From Bacteroidia bacterium (lineage in GTDB: Bacteria; Bacteroidota; Bacteroidia; Flavobacteriales; Flavobacteriaceae), in assembly GCA_030429455.1 (NCBI GenBank), contig JAUIFC010000001.1, forward strand, positions 1 through 64,000: a DNA stretch of 64,000 nucleotides, read 5' to 3'. The notes under the pieces are model-generated. The model was not told where the DNA came from. It was given only the letters and a program-made list of their open reading frames with translations, and did not search any database. Made by a program: the position numbers and the translations under genes. Below, piece by piece: positions 37,635 through 45,035 of the stretch (position 1 is the first letter of the stretch; every line of letters starts with the position of its first letter).

Positions 37635-37650
37635 TTATAATCATATCGAA

Positions 37651-38808
37651 GTGTCAAAATCAATTTTATCTGTTGTAGTTACAGACGTAAATTCTAGAAA
37701 AGGATTTGATGTAGCTAACATTATAAAGAATAGTTATAAATACCCTGTTGTATTAACATCAAGCAAAGATGTTAAGTTTCAGTTACCACTTATTTATACT
37801 AAAAAAGTCTATAGACTTAGATTAGATAACATTGGTAATTTTGAAATGGATATCAAAGAAATTGAAGCTAAGGTCAACGGTGATTTGGTGTATTTGCCTG
37901 TTTCAGAATTAACTACTAGATATTTTATAACCCTTTTTCAGGATAACAAATTAAGTAGTAGGTGGAAATTTATACTGCCAGATTTAAAGACTTTTAATCT
38001 TACAAGTGATAAGTGGGCATTTCAACAATTCTGTGAAGAGAATAACCATCCAGTACCTAAAAGTATAACCAAAGACAATTACAATCAGCTTAGACAAAAT
38101 TTTAGACCAGTAGTTCTTAAGCCTAAGTCTGGTCAAGGATCGGTAGGAATCAAGTATTTTGAAAAAATTTCTGATTTACCCAACATAGAGGACATAAACT
38201 GGGAGACTCATTTAATACAAGAGAAAATATTTTCGAAAAGAAAAGTAGCTGGAGCATTTTTTTTGAGACATAATGGAGAAATTTTGAGCGAATACTGTCA
38301 CCAGCGTGTTCGAATATTTCCCCCAGAAGGTGGTGTTACGGTGTATTCCAAATCTGTAGTTTATCCTGAGATTTTAAAAGCAGGTCAACAATTACTAGAT
38401 GGCTTAAACTGGCAAGGTTTGGCTATGATCGAATTTATGTATGACGAGCCGACTAAAAGTTGGCGCATTATAGAACTTAATCCTAGATTGTGGGGATCCG
38501 TATTGCTGTCTGCTTTTAATGAGTCTTTTATGCTAAAAAATTACGTTGAGGCTACATTAGATCATTCTGTGATCAAAATAAATGCAAATCAAACTAAACC
38601 TGTCAATATAAGATGGCTATTCCCATTTGATTTACTCGCATTAATAAAAGGAAAATTGAGTATTAAGGAATTTTTTAAATTCAATTTAAAAGAAACATGT
38701 TATATCAATTTTACTTACGCTTCTTTCTTTAAAGCGCTTTTATTTTTGTTTTATTTCTTTTTCAATTTGGCATCTATCAAACGATTTATAAAAAAGATTA
38801 AGAAGTGA
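37651..38808 (+). CDS. ATP-grasp carboxylate-amine ligase-like protein
   Basis: This 385-residue protein starts at GTG. It has an N-terminal pre-ATP-grasp domain, then RPVVLKPKSGQGSVGIKYF (ATP lysine and glycine loop) and WRIIELNPRLWGSVLLSAF (metal-binding Glu and Asn). The family joins a carboxylate to an amine or hydroxyl using ATP. A C-terminal hydrophobic segment (about residues 348-378) may anchor it to the membrane. It is coupled to a HAD phosphatase by a 4-nt overlap. In glycan loci such ligases may add amino acids to sugars; the acceptor is not known. Confidence 0.75.
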   Translation: MSKSILSVVVTDVNSRKGFDVANIIKNSYKYPVVLTSSKDVKFQLPLIYTKKVYRLRLDNIGNFEMDIKEIEAKVNGDLVYLPVSELTTRYFITLFQDNKLSSRWKFILPDLKTFNLTSDKWAFQQFCEENNHPVPKSITKDNYNQLRQNFRPVVLKPKSGQGSVGIKYFEKISDLPNIEDINWETHLIQEKIFSKRKVAGAFFLRHNGEILSEYCHQRVRIFPPEGGVTVYSKSVVYPEILKAGQQLLDGLNWQGLAMIEFMYDEPTKSWRIIELNPRLWGSVLLSAFNESFMLKNYVEATLDHSVIKINANQTKPVNIRWLFPFDLLALIKGKLSIKEFFKFNLKETCYINFTYASFFKALLFLFYFFFNLASIKRFIKKIKK

Positions 38809-39377
38809 TTTTATTTGATTTTGATAAAACCTTAATAGATAAAGATACATTATTTGGATTTTATAAAACAGTTCATGGCGATAATACCTTGTTTAAGTTT
38901 AAAAGACTGATTATCATTTTGGTAGCTATTATTTATAAATTAAAAATTATAAATAATACTAGGCTAAAAAAAATTGGAATTACATTGTTTTTAAACGGTA
39001 AAACTCAAGCAGAAATTGAGGAAAAAGCAGAAGTTTATGTAAAAGGGCTTAAGCTAAACTCTATTTATCACGATATTTTTTTAAGCTGTCCTCAAGAAAA
39101 GAGGCTTATCATTTCCGCATCGCCTGAAATATATTTGAAAAAAATGTTTCCAAATGAGAATGTTTTAGGGACAATCCTAAATTTTGATCACAAAGAGGTT
39201 AAGTTGAAATTAAATTGCTATAAGGACGGTAAAGTGTTAAGGTATAATGAAAAGTATTCTAACATTCCAATAGACTCGGTTTATTCCGATTCTTATTCTG
39301 ACATGCCGCTATTTAAAAAATCAAAGGACTACCATATAATTGAAAAAAGTAGTATAAAAGCGTCGTACACAAATTAG
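38805..39377 (+). CDS. HAD-IB family phosphatase-like protein
   Basis: This 190-residue protein starts at GTG inside the upstream stop (GTGA overlap). HAD motifs are in order: LFDFDKTLID (motif I), IISASPEIYL (motif II), a lysine around GKVLRYNEKY, and YSDSYSDMPLF (motif III). HAD-IB enzymes include phosphoserine phosphatase-like and polyprenyl-associated phosphatases. A short hydrophobic run near residues 34-50 fills the cap region. Coupling to the ATP-grasp gene suggests one pathway, but the substrate is unknown. Confidence 0.82.
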   Translation: MILFDFDKTLIDKDTLFGFYKTVHGDNTLFKFKRLIIILVAIIYKLKIINNTRLKKIGITLFLNGKTQAEIEEKAEVYVKGLKLNSIYHDIFLSCPQEKRLIISASPEIYLKKMFPNENVLGTILNFDHKEVKLKLNCYKDGKVLRYNEKYSNIPIDSVYSDSYSDMPLFKKSKDYHIIEKSSIKASYTN

Positions 39378-39403
39378 AATTATTAAAATTTGAGCAAGCT
39401 ATA

Positions 39404-40257
39404 ATGAAAGATATAATAGTATTCTCACATATGATGAAAACCGCTGGCACATCTCTTTCCAAACAATTAATTGAGTACTGCGGAAAGAAAGTGCATATTG
39501 TTCCTGGTGGATTATTATTGAAAGACGATTATTATAATAATGAAAAGTTGAATAAGGATTACCTAAAGAAAAAGAATGAACTTAAGGTGTTAATAGGTCA
39601 TCCTTTAAGGCCCTACATTGATTTTAATATTGCAGATGTCAATTTAAGGTGGTTTACTTTTGTTAGGCAACCAGAAAAAAGATATTTATCGCACTACCTA
39701 CATAAATACCATGAATCAAATCATTTTAGAGTTGAGAAATACGCGGGTTTGTCGTCTGATTCTATAACCGAATGGGAAAAATAGATAATAGCTCAAATTA
39801 CCAGTGTAAATTCTTGTCCGGCGAAGCAAATGCCCAGAAAGCAATAGATATTCTTGAATCTAAATTTGATTGGGTAGGATTAACCGAAGATTATAAAGCA
39901 GGTATAAAGTCATTCAAAAACCACTTTGATGTTAAAGATTTATACGTCGAGGAAAAGGTTAGTAATAAAAGCTTAACCGATACTTCAGAAAAACAAAAAA
40001 TAGCAGAAACCTATAAAGACTTTATTTATTCTCAAAATATTGAAGATTGGAAGCTATACGAATATGTGAAAAACAATATTTGGCCAAGATTTAAAGATCA
40101 TTCAGCAGAAGAGGTAGACGTAAAAAGTATAAAATCTAATCCTATCCTAAGGAAATATAAATTAATTGAATTTCAAATCGACCGTCAATTAAGTTTTAAT
40201 GAAACCAACATAAACTCTAAAAACATTAAAATATTTTATAACCGGTGGATAAAATAG
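39404..40257 (+). pseudogene. Frameshifted sulfotransferase-family gene G
   Basis: Two overlapping frames together make one sulfotransferase. The first (39404-39784) has the PAPS loop SHMMKTAGTSLSKQ and FVRQPEKRYLSHYLHK, and stops right after TEWEK. The second (from 39772) continues with NYQCKFLSG and DWVGLTEDY, both typical of the Sulfotransfer_2 family. The run of five A at 39777-39781 would need one more A to join them as TEWEKID. So the gene carries a one-base loss in a homopolymer: a true mutation, a phase-variable tract, or a read error. With the repair the product would be about 284 residues. Confidence 0.85.
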
Positions 40258-40316
40258 ACTTATTCTATACTGATATCAGTTACGCTTACATTCAAACAAT
40301 AATTAGATGACTTAAA

Positions 40317-41225
40317 ATGCAAAAAGGAAGTTTTAATAATGCCTATTCATCAGCCTTTAGTGTCGATGTTGAAGATGGTTTAAGCCTAGCAATGAGAGAT
40401 TATTTTCTTAAACCAATGCAGCAAACAAAAAGAGTGGAAGGCAATACTTTGGAGTTAATTGAGCTGTTAGACAAGAAAAGTATTAAGGCGACTTTTTTTA
40501 CACTTGGCATGGTTGCAGAGGATTATCCCAACTTGATAAAAGAAATAGTTAAGCATGGGCATGAGCTTGCGGTACATGGATTTAATCACTATAGATTTTT
40601 TAGAATGACACCAGAACAAGCACTGGAGGAACTTTCTAAGGCAAAAGATATATTGGAACAAATCTCAGGTGTTCAAGTTTACGGACATCGGGCGCCAGCT
40701 TTTTCTATAAGCAAAAATACACCTTGGGCATTCGATGTCATAAAAGAAGCTGGATTTACTTATGACAGTAGCATAATGCCGATTTCATCAGAATATCATG
40801 GGTGGAATAATTTTCCAAAAGAAATAGTAAACCTTGAGACTTCAAATGGCCCATTGATAGAATTTCCAATTTCTTTACTAAACATTTTTGGCAGAGATTT
40901 GCCAGTTTCTGGAGGCAGTTACTTAAGACTTTTGCCTTATTGGTTTTTGAAAAGGGCATTTTCAAAAATCAATAAAAACCAACATAATATGGTATACGTT
41001 CATCCTTATGAACTTGATAGGGAAGATTATCCAGATTACTACTTTGAAGAGCTAAATAAAAAAGATTTTAAAACTCGATTAAAGTTGAAGACCAATTTTA
41101 TTAATAGAAAAAAATCAATAAATAAAATTGCAAAGCTTCTTGAAAATTTTGATTATAAAACTGTAATTGAAATAATAGAAGACCAAAAAGATATGAAAAA
41201 GATTAGTCTTAAAGATTTAAATTAG
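40317..41225 (+). CDS. Polysaccharide deacetylase (NodB/CE4, DUF3473 type)
   Basis: This 302-residue protein has canonical CE4 motifs: FSVDVED (metal Asp), ATFFTLG, HGHELAVHGFNHYRF (H-x3-H metal site), GHRAPAFSI and, late in the protein, MVYVHPYEL. This layout with a DUF3473-like C-terminal part is common in exopolysaccharide loci (PEP-CTERM/XrtA type). It should remove N-acetyl groups from a sugar. No signal peptide is seen. It is clearly separate from the four DDWG-family proteins, which have only a trace of this pattern. A gmd scrap begins 3 bp after its stop. Confidence 0.88.
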   Translation: MQKGSFNNAYSSAFSVDVEDGLSLAMRDYFLKPMQQTKRVEGNTLELIELLDKKSIKATFFTLGMVAEDYPNLIKEIVKHGHELAVHGFNHYRFFRMTPEQALEELSKAKDILEQISGVQVYGHRAPAFSISKNTPWAFDVIKEAGFTYDSSIMPISSEYHGWNNFPKEIVNLETSNGPLIEFPISLLNIFGRDLPVSGGSYLRLLPYWFLKRAFSKINKNQHNMVYVHPYELDREDYPDYYFEELNKKDFKTRLKLKTNFINRKKSINKIAKLLENFDYKTVIEIIEDQKDMKKISLKDLN

Positions 41226-41228
41226 TCT

Positions 41229-41487
41229 ATGCTAAATTTTTCTATTAAAGCAACAAAACTTAAAGAAGAGGATGTATTAGTTTCTAACAATCCAGAATAT
41301 TTAAGACCTAGGGAAGTCGATTTATTAATTGGAGACATAAGCAAGGCACTAAACTACCTTGGTTGTAAAACAAAGCACGATTTTAATGGTCTAGTAAAAG
41401 TAATGGTTGCCACAGATGAAAACTTATTTAATAAGAATTTTGCAATTAATCAAAAGTGGTTATAAAGTCTTGAATCAGGTTCAGTAA
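41229..41487 (+). pseudogene. gmd: C-terminal remnant of GDP-mannose 4,6-dehydratase
   Basis: The 78-codon frame encodes YLRPREVDLLIGDISKALNY and KHDFNGLVKVMVATD, the end of Gmd (usually YFRPTEVDLLIGDPTKAK with LGWxPK). All N-terminal parts, including the Rossmann and Tyr-x3-Lys site, are missing. Near 41453 the frame shifts: the stop at 41463 cuts the tail, but a neighbouring frame (41455-41487) reads SGYKVLNQVQ then stop, which looks like the lost C-terminus. It is therefore a doubly damaged scrap lodged between a deacetylase and a GT4 gene. It cannot work as a dehydratase. Confidence 0.8.
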
Positions 41488-41491
41488 TATT

Positions 41492-42628
41492 TTGGATAAA
41501 AAGTCTATTCTATTTGTTAATCAAAGTTCGGGCTATTTGATGATAGATATCATAAATGCGCATGTCCCGTATTATGATGATATAGTCTTAATTACAGGTT
41601 TTTTAAACCCAAGAGAAACACCATTAAATGAAAAAGTTAAGGTCAAGATGTGTAAATTGTATGACCGATCAACGGCAAAATCAAGGTTTTATACTTGGTT
41701 TATTTTTTGGATTCAGAGTGTTTTTTATATTTTTTTGAAGTACCGTAACTATAATTTGTATTTTGTTTCCAATCCACCGATTAATGTTTTTTCAGCAAGA
41801 TTGACAAAAAGACCATTTGCTTTTCTCGTGTACGATTTATACCCAGAAGCATTGAGCAGATTTAATTACCTAAAGGAATCCTCTATTTTATATAAGCTTT
41901 GGTCTAATTCTAATAGTATTGCTTACAACAAAGCTCAGAAGCTTTTCACCATAAGTTCAGGTATTAAAAAAGCAATGCTCAACTATAAATTAGCTAAAGA
42001 AAAAATAGAAATTGTGCCAATTTGGACGAACGCAGATTTCTTTAAAAAAGTAGCTAAAAATGAAAATATTTTTTTAAAACTAAATGATATTGAAAATAAG
42101 TTCATCATAGGATATTCAGGCAATTTAGGAAAATCTCACCCACTTGAAAAACTAATTGATTTAGCAAATATTTTAAAAGATCAAAAAGATATTTTATTTT
42201 TAATCATTGGCGAAGGAGATAAAAAGAACCTTTTGCAAGAAGCTAAGCAAAACTTGAAACTGGAAAATGTAAAGATATTAGGATATCAAGAAACAGAGAT
42301 TTTTCCGCACGTTCTTCATGCTATGGACATAGGTGTAATTACTTTAGATTCAAAAGCCAGCGATCTTAGTGTACCATCCAAAATTTATAACTTAATGTCC
42401 GCAGGAAAACCAGTCATGGGAATTTCAAGCGAAAGTTCTGAGTTGGCAAAACTTATTAAGGAAAATGATATTGGCAAAAATTTTGATAAAGTTGATATCG
42501 ATGAAATGAAATCCTTTATCATAAGCTTAAAAAACAATGATCATTTGTATAAGGAAATTCACCAAAAATCTTATGAGACTGGTCTAAAATTTACGCCAAA
42601 GAATGCCATGAAAATGATATTAAAGTAG
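41492..42628 (+). CDS. GT4-family glycosyltransferase (WbuB-like)
   Basis: This 378-residue protein starts at TTG, 4 bp after the gmd remnant. It has YFVSNPPINVFSARL and FLVYDLYPEALSRF in the acceptor domain, FIIGYSGNLGKSHPLEKLI in the donor domain, and LDSKASDLSVPSKIYNLMSAGKPVMG at the catalytic region. This is the WbuB-like subgroup of GT4, which often transfers FucNAc or QuiNAc. It is intact although both flanking genes are broken scraps. Confidence 0.84.
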   Translation: MDKKSILFVNQSSGYLMIDIINAHVPYYDDIVLITGFLNPRETPLNEKVKVKMCKLYDRSTAKSRFYTWFIFWIQSVFYIFLKYRNYNLYFVSNPPINVFSARLTKRPFAFLVYDLYPEALSRFNYLKESSILYKLWSNSNSIAYNKAQKLFTISSGIKKAMLNYKLAKEKIEIVPIWTNADFFKKVAKNENIFLKLNDIENKFIIGYSGNLGKSHPLEKLIDLANILKDQKDILFLIIGEGDKKNLLQEAKQNLKLENVKILGYQETEIFPHVLHAMDIGVITLDSKASDLSVPSKIYNLMSAGKPVMGISSESSELAKLIKENDIGKNFDKVDIDEMKSFIISLKNNDHLYKEIHQKSYETGLKFTPKNAMKMILK

Positions 42629-42636
42629 AGCGAACA

Positions 42637-42858
42637 ATGGAAATTCGAGATTATTCATTCGTGCCTACACATTTTGTCAATGTAACAAGGGAGTTCTCTT
42701 TTAAAATTGAAGCTTTAGAATGCTTTAAAAGTCAAATTAGAAACTTTCCCGACACTCGATCAACAGAATGTGTAGAATCTTTAGCAAAATTTAGAGGAGC
42801 AACAGTAGGATATGAGAGGGCTGAAGCCTTTGTGACCATAAGAACTATTGAAGACTAA
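42637..42858 (+). pseudogene. C-terminal remnant of a PIG-L/LmbE-family deacetylase
   Basis: The 73-codon frame encodes FVPTHFVNVTREFSFKIEAL, then ECFKSQIRNFP, LAKFRGATVGYERAEAF and a final IR, which is the C-terminal end of PIG-L deacetylases (FVPxxFVDIT, KxEAL, CYESQLRxFPHPRS, ARxRGxxxGxxxAEAF). The catalytic AHPDDE and H-x-D regions are absent, so about two-thirds of a roughly 220-residue enzyme is missing. It begins 8 bp after a glycosyltransferase stop. It is probably a deletion scar, though a small expressed protein cannot be excluded. Confidence 0.75.
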
Positions 42859-42867
42859 ATCTTATTT

Positions 42868-42926
42868 ATTTGTAAAGCTTTCTTGGAAATTCTATATTTT
42901 TTTTCATCTTTACAAATCTTTTTTTT
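42868..42926 (+). terminator. Possible rho-independent terminator
   Basis: A 10-bp perfect inverted repeat (42868-42877 ATTTGTAAAG with 42908-42917 CTTTACAAAT) is followed by eight T (42919-42926). The 30-nt loop and low GC make the hairpin weak. It falls between the PIG-L remnant and the ACP gene, where a transcript break would make sense. Confidence 0.35.
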
Positions 42927-42949
42927 AATTTTACTAACCACTTAATTTT

Positions 42950-43180
42950 ATGAAAGAAAATAAATTATTAGAAGCATTTCAAGAAGCTTTAGAACTTGAA
43001 GGCGAAATTATATCCTTAGATGATACAATAGAGGATTTTGACAATTGGGATTCAATCTCTAGATTATCTTTAATAGCATTATTGGACGAATATTTTGAAG
43101 TTGAAGTTACTAATGCAGAATTTGATAGTTTGAATACACTAAGAGATTTGCGTGATTTAGTTATAAATAAGCAAAAGTAG
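42950..43180 (+). CDS. Acyl carrier protein
   Basis: This 76-residue acidic protein has the phosphopantetheine site DNWDSISRLSLI with Ser35. The Asp-Ser core is kept, and it differs from housekeeping AcpP (DSLDSVE), so it is a dedicated ACP. It carries an acyl group as a thioester. The KAS III-like gene starts inside its stop codon (TAGTG), and an acyltransferase follows, so the trio probably builds and transfers an acyl group to a sugar. Confidence 0.88.
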   Translation: MKENKLLEAFQEALELEGEIISLDDTIEDFDNWDSISRLSLIALLDEYFEVEVTNAEFDSLNTLRDLRDLVINKQK

Positions 43181-44238
43181 TGGCTAAATTATCTTTTGAA
43201 AATATTGGAATAACACACCTGGCAGGTGCTGTACCAAAAACGGTAATCGTCAATAGAGATTATACAGATTTTTTTTCAAAGGATGTTGTTAATACTATCG
43301 TTGATAAAACAGGTGTTGAGCATAGAAGGTTTTCAAGAAAGGATCAAACGGCATCAGACCTTTGTTTTGCAGCCGCAGAAAAATTGTTGTTTGATAACGA
43401 AATAGATAAGTCGGAAATAGACATCTTGCTATTTATATCACAAACACCAGATTACAGAATGCCAGCGACTAGTGTTATTCTGCAGCATAGATTAGGATTA
43501 TCAAAAGATACTGCTGCATTTGACATCAACTTAGGGTGTTCAGGATTTGTCTATGGACTTTCTGTTGCATTCGCTTATGCTAATATGCCAGGTGTAAGAA
43601 AAGTTTTAGTTTTAAATGGCGAAACCAGATCCAAAGTATATCATCCCAAAGACAGAAAAACAGCCTTTATATTTGGAGACGCCGGTATCGCTGCCATAGT
43701 AGAAAGACAAGAGAATGTTGGGAAAAGCTTTTTCTCTCTTAACTCAGACGGTTCTAAGTCAGACCTTATTAAAGTAGATGCAGGCGGGTATAGAAACCCC
43801 AGCAGTCCAGAATCATTAAAAGAAAAAGTAGTAGATGAAAACGGAAGCATTCGAACAGATGAACATGGGCATATGAATGGAGCTGACGTTTTTAATTTTG
43901 TGCTTAGAGAAATACCTAAGAGCATTAAGCAAACCTTGGCATACGCAAACTCAACGATTGATGAATGCGATTTTATAGTTTGTCATCAAGCTAATAAATT
44001 CATGAATGATTATTTGTCTAGAAAGCTTAAGTTGGACAACGCAAAGGTGCCCACAACGATTGAAAAATATGGAAACACCTCTTCGGTTTCAATTCCTTTG
44101 ACTATAGTAGACCAATTAAAAGACAAATTAGACGGACATCGCAAATTATTGCTTTCCGGATTTGGAGTTGGTATGTCTTGGGCAACAGCTGTTCTTAGCA
44201 CAAAAGATTTAAGAATATTAACTATTGTAGAAGTTTAA
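43180..44238 (+). CDS. 3-oxoacyl-ACP synthase III-like (KAS III) enzyme
   Basis: This 352-residue thiolase-fold enzyme starts at GTG. The triad is visible: Cys120 in INLGCSGFVYGL, His in FIVCHQANKFM and Asn in YGNTSSVSIP. KAS III joins acyl-CoA to malonyl-ACP. A copy beside a private ACP in a glycan locus suggests synthesis of a short acyl group for a sugar. From memory, the Flavobacterium psychrophilum O-polysaccharide carries a dihydroxyhexanoyl amide attributed to similar genes. Ketoreductases that would be needed are not seen in the window. Confidence 0.86.
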   Translation: MAKLSFENIGITHLAGAVPKTVIVNRDYTDFFSKDVVNTIVDKTGVEHRRFSRKDQTASDLCFAAAEKLLFDNEIDKSEIDILLFISQTPDYRMPATSVILQHRLGLSKDTAAFDINLGCSGFVYGLSVAFAYANMPGVRKVLVLNGETRSKVYHPKDRKTAFIFGDAGIAAIVERQENVGKSFFSLNSDGSKSDLIKVDAGGYRNPSSPESLKEKVVDENGSIRTDEHGHMNGADVFNFVLREIPKSIKQTLAYANSTIDECDFIVCHQANKFMNDYLSRKLKLDNAKVPTTIEKYGNTSSVSIPLTIVDQLKDKLDGHRKLLLSGFGVGMSWATAVLSTKDLRILTIVEV

Positions 44239-44281
44239 TAATTATTTTAAACTTTTTTAATTCATTGTATACAGTAAATAC

Positions 44282-44289
44282 TATTTTTG
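44282..44289 (+). promoter_or_regulatory. Candidate -7 promoter element before the NeuD-like gene
   Basis: TATTTTTG fits the Bacteroidota -7 consensus TAnnTTTG and lies 20 bp before the GTG start at 44310. The nearest TTG upstream (44265-44267) leaves only a 14-nt spacer, so the -33 part is poor. It is a weak call. Confidence 0.3.
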
Positions 44290-44309
44290 TAGGCTAAATA
44301 TCAATTAAT

Positions 44310-44963
44310 GTGAAGATAAATGTTATCATAGTAGGTTCTGGAAGTCATGCTGCAGAATTGAGGGACTATATAAACCATAACAACCAAGCCCGTCCCAATG
44401 AAATAATTGAGGTAAAAGGTTATATAGATGATGATCAAAAATCTTATAAACACTATGGTTTTAAAGAGCCGTTTTTAGGACAAATTAAGGATCACGTTGT
44501 TTTAAAAGATTGTAAATACTTAATGGGTATTGCCAATTTGGATTATCGTGAAACAATTATTGAGCTTTTGGAAAGCAAAGGTGCGGAATTTATAGGATTA
44601 ATTCATCCCACCGCGATTATCTCGCCAACAGCAGAAATTCATCCCACTACAGTTGTTTCTCACAATGCATCAGTTGGTGCAAAAGTGAAAGTTGGTAAAT
44701 ACAATTTATTAAATTCCAGATGTACAATAGGGCATGACTCTGTCATCGGAGATTTAAACTTTATAAGTCCACAAGCTGCAATCTCAGGTTTTACAAAAAT
44801 TGGTAACGGCAACTTGATTGGAACAAATGCTTGCACTCTTCCTGATGTGCAAATAGGAGATCGAAATAAAATAACAGCGGGCATGGTTATTTTCAAAAAT
44901 ATCTCAGACGATAATATTGTTTTGTTTAGATATAAAGAAAAACTAATAATTAAAAAAGGGTAA
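44310..44963 (+). CDS. NeuD/PglD-family sugar O/N-acyltransferase
   Basis: This 217-residue protein starts at GTG. It has an N-terminal Rossmann-like subdomain (VIIVGSGSHAAELRDYI, then GYIDDDQ) and a C-terminal left-handed beta-helix (residues 90-205). The catalytic histidine is in TIGHDSVIGD. NeuD/PglD enzymes acylate an amino or hydroxyl group of a nucleotide sugar, usually with acetyl-CoA. Its place right after ACP and KAS III suggests that it may instead take the acyl group from ACP. That donor choice is inference. Confidence 0.84.
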   Translation: MKINVIIVGSGSHAAELRDYINHNNQARPNEIIEVKGYIDDDQKSYKHYGFKEPFLGQIKDHVVLKDCKYLMGIANLDYRETIIELLESKGAEFIGLIHPTAIISPTAEIHPTTVVSHNASVGAKVKVGKYNLLNSRCTIGHDSVIGDLNFISPQAAISGFTKIGNGNLIGTNACTLPDVQIGDRNKITAGMVIFKNISDDNIVLFRYKEKLIIKKG

Positions 44964-45035
44964 TTGTTTTGTTCCTTAAACACTTCAATCAACTTAATAA
45001 AGTAATATTTAAGTTTTCTTGCTGAAAATTCAGAG

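Noticed and set aside
40317-41225. Membership of the ordinary polysaccharide deacetylase in the four-copy DDWG family
   Set aside because: It has SVDVED and HGFNH-type CE4 motifs and lacks HGREH, RNVxFEP and PDVEF, so it belongs to a separate family.
39404-42858. An insertion sequence or transposon as the cause of gene decay in this stretch
   Set aside because: No transposase, terminal inverted repeats or target duplication could be seen; the lesions look like small indels and deletions.
44660-44992. A 110-codon minus-strand frame over the NeuD-like gene
   Set aside because: It is antisense to hexapeptide repeats, whose periodic codons often leave the opposite strand open.
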